Shown here one piece after another: positions 1 to 5,740 of a stretch of DNA of 7,311 nt. Every line of letters begins with the position of its first letter. Within the stretch, counting starts at the first letter, position 1. A model generated the notes under the pieces. The model saw only the letters and a program-made list of their open reading frames with translations, made no database searches and was not told where the DNA came from. Source of the DNA: Planctomycetaceae bacterium (GTDB lineage Bacteria > Planctomycetota > Planctomycetia > Pirellulales > Thermoguttaceae); contig JAITQV010000557.1 of NCBI GenBank assembly GCA_031288765.1, positions 1 through 7,311 of the forward strand. The letters run 5' to 3'. The position numbers and the translations under genes were made by a program.

Positions 1-24
1 CCCATAATTTCAGGAGAATTTTCT

Positions 25-1608
25 ATGAAAAACAAATTTTTTCACATCGTTACCGTTTCGTTTGTAACACTGTTGTCCTTGCTTGTTGCAATAAACAAGT
101 TGAACGCAGAACCGCCTAAAGTATTAGACGGGATGTTGATTATCAATGAGGATGACTCTCATTTCTACTTTACAAGAACACCGGAACAGATGACTTTGGA
201 AGGTTTGCACGCGTTTATTGATCAGTACGCCGGAACCAAAATAACCCATCTATTCCTCAATCCCAATGCCCAACGTGCAACCTTCAAAAGTCAGACACGC
301 GACGCCATCTGGGAACCTGTCAACAGCGTCGAAATCAAAAATCAAGACGCTAAATTGTCCCAATGGTTTCAAAATGCCCGATTGCTTCACGAACGCGGTC
401 TCGATCCGTACAAAATTTGGATTGACCGTTGCCGTGAAAAAAAGATTTCGCCGTGGATTTCCATGAGAATGAATGATCTTCATTGGGTAAATGAAATTGA
501 TCATTTTGCCCATTCCACTTTTTGGCGGACAAATCCGCAATTTTGGCGTGTTCCGAACGATAAATCCAAGGATTGGTTAAGTCGGGCGTTGAACTATGCC
601 CACCCCGAAGTTCGGGAACATCAGATGTCGTTTGTCCGTGAACTTTTTGAACGATATGATTTTGACGGTTTGGAGCTGGACTGGATGCGGTTCGGCTATC
701 ATTTCACGCCGGGAAAAGAACGTGAAGAAGGTATTATTCTGAACGAATTTATGCGCGATGTACGAAAATTGGCTCAGGAATGGGAGAAAAAACGCGGACA
801 TCCCATTTATATTGCGGCACGGTGTCCGACAGACCCCGACGCGGCGGCAGGTTTGGGAATGGACGGCGTTCAATGGGCAAAAGAAAAATCCGTTGATCTT
901 TTAATTCCAACTCCGTTTTGGGCGGCAAGCGATTTTGATATTCCGGTGGAACGTTGGCACGAATTGCTGAAAACGTTGGAACATTCTGTTGCAGTGGCTC
1001 CGGGTCTCGAATACAACGCCCGCGCTTGGCCCGGCGGCAAAGCAATACCAAATGACTTAGCCGGTCTTTACGGTTTCGTCGCTTCCGAACGTTTTCGCGG
1101 CGCACGTAACATTTATTTGTTCAACTGGATGGATTCCGATACACGTCCGGTCAGTGAATATGATTATCGTGTATTATTAGAAAAAGGAATCGGCGATGAA
1201 GTGATTCTCCATTCGGTGCGGCGGCATCCGGTCGGATACCGTGATACGGTTTCTCAGGGAGTTTCGGCTTGTATTCAACTTCCGAAAACAACAGATTCCG
1301 ATGTAACATTTACTATTCCAATCGGCACAAAACCGGTAACAGGAAAACTTTGGCTGATTCTTGGTCTGGCTGCCAATGAATCGGTTAAAGAAGCCGTTCT
1401 TTCCGCAACTCTTAACGGTAAAAACACTAAACCGGTTGACGATGCCGAACTCAAAGGATTTAGTGGAGATGTTGCCCGCGTATTGCGGTTTGATTGTCCG
1501 CTGGAAGCGGCAAAAGACGGAACAAATAATGTTATAGTTAACCGAAATTCGGGAACTCTGCAAAAAATCGTTTGGGTCGAACTAAAAATAGAACCGGACG
1601 GAAAATAA
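25..1608 (+). CDS. Exported TIM-barrel glycoside-hydrolase-like protein (family 10-like/GHL type)
   Basis: This 527-residue protein starts at an ATG eight bases after a clear AGGAG (12-16). Residues 1-28 form a Sec signal peptide: a basic MKNK start, a hydrophobic stretch at about 7-22, and a likely cut after LNA before EPP, so the protein is exported. The middle (about 35-390) looks like a (beta/alpha)8 barrel. 'KITHLFLNP' (72-80) and 'ISPWISMRMND' (141-151) read as successive barrel strands with substrate-facing polar ends. 'YDFDGLELDW' (211-220) is the strongest motif: family 10-like and GH18-like barrels carry the catalytic acid at the end of a DG(I/L)x(L/F)D strand, so E217 or D219 is the candidate catalytic residue. 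'IYIAARCPTDP' and 'DLLIPTPFW' would be later strands. Residues about 400-527 look like a beta-sandwich accessory domain. Similar proteins are usually left as hypothetical or 'family 10 glycosylhydrolase' in planctomycetes. The substrate is unknown; the sialidase gene downstream suggests a glycan target. Fold fairly sure, activity unproven. Confidence 0.8.
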   Translation: MKNKFFHIVTVSFVTLLSLLVAINKLNAEPPKVLDGMLIINEDDSHFYFTRTPEQMTLEGLHAFIDQYAGTKITHLFLNPNAQRATFKSQTRDAIWEPVNSVEIKNQDAKLSQWFQNARLLHERGLDPYKIWIDRCREKKISPWISMRMNDLHWVNEIDHFAHSTFWRTNPQFWRVPNDKSKDWLSRALNYAHPEVREHQMSFVRELFERYDFDGLELDWMRFGYHFTPGKEREEGIILNEFMRDVRKLAQEWEKKRGHPIYIAARCPTDPDAAAGLGMDGVQWAKEKSVDLLIPTPFWAASDFDIPVERWHELLKTLEHSVAVAPGLEYNARAWPGGKAIPNDLAGLYGFVASERFRGARNIYLFNWMDSDTRPVSEYDYRVLLEKGIGDEVILHSVRRHPVGYRDTVSQGVSACIQLPKTTDSDVTFTIPIGTKPVTGKLWLILGLAANESVKEAVLSATLNGKNTKPVDDAELKGFSGDVARVLRFDCPLEAAKDGTNNVIVNRNSGTLQKIVWVELKIEPDGK

Positions 1609-1683
1609 TGTAATACAATGTAATGTGTCTGATAAGTAAATTGCCGTACTTTATTGGCGGCTTTTATCAAAATCATAACATTG

Positions 1684-1712
1684 TTGATTGATGAGTGTTA
1701 ATCGTGTAGAAT
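1684..1712 (+). promoter_or_regulatory. Possible sigma-70-type promoter ahead of the sialidase gene
   Basis: TTGATT (1684-1689) and TAGAAT (1707-1712) are separated by exactly 17 bases, a good match to -35 and -10 boxes. They sit about 145 bases before the sialidase start, which would leave a long AT-rich leader. Nothing else in the 249-base gap suggests an RNA gene. The gap is AT-rich enough for chance matches, so this is only a candidate. Confidence 0.3.
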
Positions 1713-1857
1713 TTTTGTACCCAATACGGTTGAATTTGCGTTATACCGGAATTAAAAAAACAGTTATAACCGTTGTTCAACCATAGTGTAAATATTGGTA
1801 ATTGCAGGATTTTTTTGAACAAGTTTTTGAAAATTTTTATTCAAAGGAGATTTAATT

Positions 1858-3627
1858 ATGAACAAAACACGAAATGAGTTTATTAGTTTGATTGTAGTGT
1901 TTATTTTCTTCTGTGTCAGTTCCCGATTTTCGTTTCTTTTTGCGGAAGAGCGGTTTTTTGTTAAAGACGGAAAAATCACAGATGCCTCTCGGATCGGCAA
2001 TTGGGACGAAAAAGAAAGTTCCCTTGTCGGGCAGGGTGAAGGTACGGCTTTTCTGTACGCGAATCGAATGATCGGCGAAGGAGATTTTAGTATTACGATT
2101 AAGATAATGCTGGAATTGCTGAACGAATCAGCCGCTTCGATTTGTTTCAACAATAATTCGATTCATTTCGGATTTGACGGAAGAAACAACAGTTTTTTTG
2201 CAGAAGGTCAACTTTTCAAACGGATTTTCGGTAATACTGAAACTCATTTTTCAAAAATTGACAGTCGAATTTCGGCAGGTAAACCATTTAATGTACTCAT
2301 TGCCAGAGTGAAAGAAACCGTCACTGTAACAATTGAAGGGCATAAAGTGTTTGAATACCGGATTGGTACGCAACCGCTGGGAATATTTGCGTTACGTCCG
2401 CATCGCAGCCGGATGCATGTTTACGATTTCGCCGCAAACGGCTCACTCTTGCCGCTTCCGGAACAGGTTGCTAAACAACTTGCCTCAAGAAAAATTCCCT
2501 CAATGTTGGAAATGAATTTTCCGCCGGAAGTGCAATGTCAAATCCTGTTTCGTCAGGGAAAACAATTCGACGGGTACAATAATATCCGTATTCCGGCAAT
2601 TTGCAAAACAAAAAAGGGAACACTGCTTGCTTTTGCTGAGGGGCGGGTTGCCGGAGACGCCGATAAAATTGAAACAATTCTCCGACGCAGTGAAGATAGT
2701 GGAAAAACATGGAGTCCTATTCAAATTGTTTGGCGCGATAACGACGAAACCTGCGGCAATCCTTGTCCGGTTTGTGACGAAATTACCGGAACCGTTTGGC
2801 TTTTCGGAACATGGAATCGCGGTGTTGATATTGAACCGAAAATCATGGAAGGAACAAGTAATCAACCGCGTATTCCCTATCTTATGAAGTCGGACGACGA
2901 CGGTAAAACATGGAGCCAAGCACAAAAAATGCCGCAACTTCGTTTGGATAACTGGGGTTGGTACGCAACCGGTCCCTGTAACGCTATTCAACTGACTCGG
3001 GGACAACATAAAAACCGACTCGTTATTCCGGCAAACCATTCTGTTATTGACGGAAAATTGAAATGGTGGGAACGTTGCCGTTCGCATGTCATTTACTCCG
3101 ACGATCATGGTAAGAGTTGGCGGTTTGGCGGCAGCACTGAACCATACGTTAACGAATCTACTGTTGTCGAATTGGAAGACGGCAGTGTGATGATGAATAT
3201 GCGTTCTTATCATGAGAAAGATTGTCGGGCGGTCGCGATTAGCCGTAACGGAGGAGAATCTTTTCCCGTTTCAGGAATGGCAACCGGTTCAAATTCCGAT
3301 GACGCTTATTTGGATTACAATCTTGTTTCACCGGTTTGCCAAGCCAATATCCTCCGGTATTCATGGGCAAAGGACAATAAACCGGGAATCATCTTGTATG
3401 CGGGACCAAATGGAAAAGAACGAGAACGATTAACCGTCTGGATGAGTGAAGACGACGGAAAAACCTGGAAATATAAACGGCTTGTTTATGATGGTCCCGC
3501 AGCCTATTCAAATCTTGTTGCGTTGCCGGAAAATCAGGTTGGACTGCTTTGTGAAATCGGTCCCGACAATCCCTATCAAACCATTTCCTTGTTGACATTT
3601 CCGCTTTCATGGATTGCCGGAAATTAA
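1858..3627 (+). CDS. Exported exo-sialidase (neuraminidase, GH33 type) with N-terminal LamG-like module
   Basis: This 589-residue protein probably removes terminal sialic acid from glycans outside the cytoplasm. The start is set by AAAGGAGA (1843-1850), seven bases before the ATG. A signal peptide covers about 1-29, with a likely cut after FLFA. Residues about 31-195 form a beta-rich LamG/DUF1080-like module, possibly for carbohydrate binding. The six-bladed propeller follows. It has the 'IRIP' motif (243-246, Arg244 of the sialate-binding triad) and 'GTLLAFAEGR' (254-263). Asp267 aligns with the family's acid/base aspartate, nine residues before the RRS motif. There are five Asp-box-like repeats: 278-285, 345-352, 414-421, a weaker one at 462-469, and 530-537. 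Glu433 in 'VNES', Arg449 in 'MNMRSY', Arg500 in 'ILRYS' and Tyr550 in 'AAYSNL' match the catalytic glutamate, the second and third arginines and the tyrosine nucleophile. The full set suggests an active enzyme. The usual late 'LLYE' reads 'LLCE' here (563-566). The length exceeds a bare sialidase because of the added module. Confidence 0.92.
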   Translation: MNKTRNEFISLIVVFIFFCVSSRFSFLFAEERFFVKDGKITDASRIGNWDEKESSLVGQGEGTAFLYANRMIGEGDFSITIKIMLELLNESAASICFNNNSIHFGFDGRNNSFFAEGQLFKRIFGNTETHFSKIDSRISAGKPFNVLIARVKETVTVTIEGHKVFEYRIGTQPLGIFALRPHRSRMHVYDFAANGSLLPLPEQVAKQLASRKIPSMLEMNFPPEVQCQILFRQGKQFDGYNNIRIPAICKTKKGTLLAFAEGRVAGDADKIETILRRSEDSGKTWSPIQIVWRDNDETCGNPCPVCDEITGTVWLFGTWNRGVDIEPKIMEGTSNQPRIPYLMKSDDDGKTWSQAQKMPQLRLDNWGWYATGPCNAIQLTRGQHKNRLVIPANHSVIDGKLKWWERCRSHVIYSDDHGKSWRFGGSTEPYVNESTVVELEDGSVMMNMRSYHEKDCRAVAISRNGGESFPVSGMATGSNSDDAYLDYNLVSPVCQANILRYSWAKDNKPGIILYAGPNGKERERLTVWMSEDDGKTWKYKRLVYDGPAAYSNLVALPENQVGLLCEIGPDNPYQTISLLTFPLSWIAGN

Positions 3628-3725
3628 AATTGAACCGGAAGTTGTTAAATTTTTTTCATAACAATTTATATTCGTCGTTTTATTGTTTCACATTAAATTT
3701 TACTTTTTTCCCTGCGAGGTTTTTC

Positions 3726-4142
3726 ATGAAACGATTATTAAAAAATGTTGTCCTGTTTTTTGTTTGTTGTACTCTATTGATTGCAGGCTGTACCAAACGC
3801 GATTCAGTGGTTCCGGTGTCCGGTAAAGTGATATTGCAAGGCAAACCAATTGCCGATTGTAACATCACTTTCCAACCAACAACAAAAAATCCGATAGTTG
3901 CCGCTTCCGGTCTGACGGACACCGAAGGCAATTTTTCGCTCGAAACCATCGAATCACCAAGACGTAAAGGCGCGGTGTCCGGCGAATATCATGTCAAATT
4001 TTTCTGGCGTGATCCCGCTTTTGACGAAACAAAACCCAAACCGGCTCCGTATCAAATTCCCGCCAAATATCAGCAGGAAGGAATTGTTTTTACCGTTCCC
4101 AACAAAGGAAAAACCGATGTAGTGTTTGAACTCGTTCCGTAA
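3726..4142 (+). CDS. Small planctomycete-type lipoprotein with transthyretin/carboxypeptidase-regulatory-like fold
   Basis: This 138-residue protein starts at the ATG at 3726, six bases after GAGG (3716-3719). The same frame is open from 3609 (inside the sialidase gene), but that longer start has no ribosome site and would bury the signal peptide. From 3726 the protein has a basic start (MKRLLK), a hydrophobic run and the lipobox LIAGC, so Cys22 should be lipidated after signal peptidase II cleavage. The mature part begins VPVSGKV with QGKPIADCNITFQP (38-51), then 'TDTEGNFSLE' (64-73) and a 'GEYHVKFFW' strand. This is the beta-sandwich pattern of carboxypeptidase-regulatory-like lipoproteins that occur in many copies in planctomycetes, whose role is unknown. 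It lies 98 bases after the sialidase gene. A weak TTGTTA (3642-3647) with an AT-rich box near 3666 could be its own promoter, or it may be read through from upstream. Class fairly sure, function unknown. Confidence 0.87.
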   Translation: MKRLLKNVVLFFVCCTLLIAGCTKRDSVVPVSGKVILQGKPIADCNITFQPTTKNPIVAASGLTDTEGNFSLETIESPRRKGAVSGEYHVKFFWRDPAFDETKPKPAPYQIPAKYQQEGIVFTVPNKGKTDVVFELVP

Positions 4143-4221
4143 CGTTTTTACAAAAGGAACCGCTTCGTTCTTGTTATGTTTTAATATTGAATTGATTCGG
4201 AATTTCGTACAAAATAACAAT

Positions 4222-4238
4222 GGTCTTTTGACCTTTTT
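4222..4238 (+). terminator. Weak intrinsic-terminator-like hairpin after the lipoprotein gene
   Basis: GGTC (4222-4225), a TTTT loop and GACC (4230-4233) are followed directly by five T residues (4234-4238), about 80 bases after the lipoprotein stop. The stem is only four pairs, with a T-T mismatch and two A-T pairs below it, so its strength is doubtful. It overlaps the stop codon of the minus-strand remnant. Confidence 0.3.
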
Positions 4239-4332
4239 ACGGCAAAACGGTTAAAACGGCGTTGCGAAGTTCGATGGGACCGCCTTCGGATTGAAAACCG
4301 AACCGATTAATTATCCGGCAATTTGTGAAAAG
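4237..4332 (-). pseudogene. C-terminal remnant of a DUF1080/LamG-like (3-keto-disaccharide hydrolase-type) protein
   Basis: Read on the minus strand, this stretch is open for 31 codons and ends in TAA at 4239-4237. The C-terminal residues include 'RFGFQSEGGPIELRNAVL'. From memory this resembles the closing strands of DUF1080 domains, which typically read G.I.LQSEGGPIEFRN(I/V).L and end the protein a few residues later, as here. Upstream the frame is broken by TGA at 4335-4333, and no start or ribosome site is present. The other minus-strand frame over about 4303-4350 reads 'WKNPADFSQIAG' and stops, which also looks protein-like and could mean a frameshift within the remnant. The local base composition is higher in GC than the rest of the spacer, as expected for former coding DNA. 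I infer a decayed or truncated gene whose upstream part is lost; the inverted-repeat segment begins about 90 bases on that side. Family assignment rests on a short motif. Confidence 0.5.
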
Positions 4333-4422
4333 TCAGCCGGATTTTTCCAAAACGTTCAACATTCTACTATTATAAATGGAGATTCCGATGACTAGGCTCC
4401 AGACAATAATTTGGGTAACTGT

Positions 4423-4644
4423 CTATTTTTATGAACCACAGAATACACAAAACACACGGAAATTAGTCAATTGATAAGCTCACAAGTTTATTTTTGAGGA
4501 TACAAAATGAATCTAATAAATCCAATAACAAAAAAACATTTTTGTGTCCTATTTTTATAAATGGAACTAATCTTGAAGTTGTACGGAAACATTATTACTA
4601 TTACAAATTCCGTGTATTTCGTGTATTCAACGGTTAATAAATAG
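4423..4644. repeat. 222-bp segment bounded by imperfect inverted repeats (MITE-like or dispersed repeat)
   Basis: The left arm (4434-4464, starting AACCACAGAATACAC) and the reverse complement of the right arm (4605-4635, starting AACCGTTGAATACAC) match at 25 of 31 positions by hand alignment, with shared blocks AACC, GAATACAC, AAA and ACACGGAA. The similarity continues outward with a two-base gap to CTATTT (4423-4428) and AAATAG (4639-4644). Each arm contains a 9-base period: AATACACGA then AATACACGG on the right arm read in reverse, and AATACACAA then AACACACGG on the left. The core is AT-rich and has no transposase; its longest ribosome-site-led frame is 17 codons (4507-4560). I see no target-site duplication. 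Repeats of this AACCACAGAATACAC type are, from memory, scattered in many environmental bacterial genomes, so this could be a non-autonomous element or one member of a dispersed repeat family. Confidence 0.55.
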
Positions 4645-4734
4645 ATAATTACATTTGATTGTTTGTAACCCTTCGCACAAAGATTGCAAAAGCCAAGAAA
4701 ATAGGAAATGTTTTCAGAATGCCGGAGAACACAA

Positions 4735-5610
4735 TTACCAACAAAGCCTGTAAGCGTCAAAAACCGGTCCATCAATACATGTTCTCCGATAATCCCACGT
4801 TTCCTTCTCAATTTTAGTTGCTAAATCTATTTCCTTATCGGTTGTTTTCTCTTTTTCGCAACGGCATTTAACAACACATCCGAAACAAATTCCCAAACCG
4901 CAACTCATTGATGTTTCGAGTGAGACTTCGCAGGGAAGGTTGAATCGGCTGGCAATCCGAAACGCCGCATGAAGCATCGGTCGCGGACCGCAACAAAAAA
5001 TCCGTGCCGGTTCCCCATGCCGGTACACTTTGGAAATCAAATCTGTTACGGGACCATGATAATTGATAAAACCTTCGTTACAGGAACCATCGTCTGTCGC
5101 AAGATGAATGTCAACATCAAATTGCCTGAAATCATCCATGCCAATCACATATTTTGCGTTTCGTGTACCATAAAGCAGCGTACAACGCGAATCCGTCCGA
5201 AAATATTTTTCGGCAAGCATAAGAAAAGGTGTTTGCCCAATTCCTCCGGCAACCATGATAATATGAGTCGGCGTACTGACAGGCGAAAACCCATTGCCAA
5301 GCGGAACCCAAAAATCAAGCATATCACCTGACCGTAGTTTGGCAAGATGTTCCGTCATTTTGCCGACAACAAGATAAATCACTTCCAACACGTTTCCCAA
5401 AACCCGATAAACCGCAAACGGTCTGCCCAACAAAGGATCAGTACGGTTCGGCAACCGCAGCATTACAAATTGCCCGGCGTTGACGGTTGGCAACACCCCC
5501 TGAGTAACAAGTGTTAAACGAAACGTTTGTTCCGTCAATCGGAAATTACGCTCAATAATTCCGCTTCCATGCCATATTTTACGTTGCGCATTAAACATGT
5601 TTATATTCAT
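4735..5610 (-). CDS. pyrK: Dihydroorotate dehydrogenase electron-transfer subunit (FAD/[2Fe-2S] protein PyrK)
   Basis: This 291-residue cytoplasmic protein belongs to the ferredoxin-reductase-like PyrK family. With a class 1B PyrD catalytic subunit, PyrK passes electrons from dihydroorotate oxidation to NAD+ through FAD and a [2Fe-2S] cluster in pyrimidine synthesis. 'LGRPFAVYRV' (61-70) is the FAD-binding RPF/Y-S-type motif, 'PLGNGF' (103-108) and 'AGGIGQTPF' (121-129) belong to the NAD-binding half, and 'TDDGS' (172-176) and 'CCGPRPML' (206-213) are family hallmarks. Cluster ligands are probably Cys237, Cys242 and Cys245 in 'SCGLGICFGC' and Cys278 in 'RRTCIDGPVF'. The 32 residues between the last two are longer than usual and rich in Lys and Glu. 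Extra cysteines 249 and 251 lie in this loop. No pyrD is adjacent in the window. The start is uncertain: ATGs at 5610 and 5598 both lack a ribosome site, and the 130-base gap upstream is AT-rich. It may follow the glycosyltransferase gene in one transcript or use its own promoter. Confidence 0.92.
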   Translation of the reverse strand: MNINMFNAQRKIWHGSGIIERNFRLTEQTFRLTLVTQGVLPTVNAGQFVMLRLPNRTDPLLGRPFAVYRVLGNVLEVIYLVVGKMTEHLAKLRSGDMLDFWVPLGNGFSPVSTPTHIIMVAGGIGQTPFLMLAEKYFRTDSRCTLLYGTRNAKYVIGMDDFRQFDVDIHLATDDGSCNEGFINYHGPVTDLISKVYRHGEPARIFCCGPRPMLHAAFRIASRFNLPCEVSLETSMSCGLGICFGCVVKCRCEKEKTTDKEIDLATKIEKETWDYRRTCIDGPVFDAYRLCW

Positions 5611-5740
5611 TACAGAAAAAAAAATATAACCAATACAAAATTATGTATCCATCCAGCCCTATTTTTAGAATAGATGCCGTATTCAAGTTAGCGAAAAAGT
5701 CTAATGAATAACCGCCAAAAATTCTACCGAAATATTACCA

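Larger units (their letters stand above)
4143..4734. other. Convergent intergenic spacer with no intact gene
   Basis: The spacer lies between the plus-strand lipoprotein gene and the 3' end of minus-strand pyrK. It contains a weak terminator-like hairpin (4222-4238), a decayed minus-strand coding remnant (4237-4332) and a segment bounded by inverted repeats (4423-4644), each listed separately. The 10-mer TATAAATGGA occurs twice (4371-4380 and 4556-4565), and so does CTATTTTTAT (4423-4432 and 4549-4558). Both are AT-rich, but together they hint at internal duplication. No tRNA, riboswitch or CRISPR-like structure is visible. The stretch from about 4645 to 4734 shows nothing I can name. Confidence 0.75.

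Noticed and set aside
749..1105. Long minus-strand open frames within the first two genes
   Set aside because: They are antisense shadows of well-supported plus-strand genes and have no ribosome sites or recognisable motifs.
1640..1670. GCCG...CGGC followed by TTTT after the first gene, as a possible terminator
   Set aside because: The stem is only four pairs with an 11-base loop, too weak to call.
3609..3725. Upstream extension of the lipoprotein frame, overlapping the sialidase 3' end
   Set aside because: It would add 39 residues before a clear lipoprotein signal peptide and has no ribosome site. The ATG at 3726 has both.
4161..4180. GAAC...GTTC hairpin shortly after the lipoprotein stop
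   Set aside because: It is a four-pair stem without a proper T tract.
4388..4474. 28-codon plus-strand frame with GGAG six bases before its ATG
   Set aside because: Its second half is simply the left inverted-repeat arm, and the peptide has no recognisable feature. The ribosome site is probably chance.
4507..4560. 17-codon plus-strand frame after GAGGA inside the inverted-repeat segment
   Set aside because: The ribosome site and spacing are good, but the frame is very short, low in complexity and AT-rich, so there is no support for translation.
4488..4811. Minus-strand frame of 107 codons across the spacer and the pyrK 3' end
   Set aside because: It runs through the right inverted-repeat arm and out of frame into pyrK. 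Its composition is that of AT-rich non-coding DNA, and no family is recognisable.
5655..5675. CTATT...AATAG inverted repeat between the glycosyltransferase and pyrK
   Set aside because: It is short, purely A/T-paired apart from the ends, and likely by chance in this AT-rich gap.
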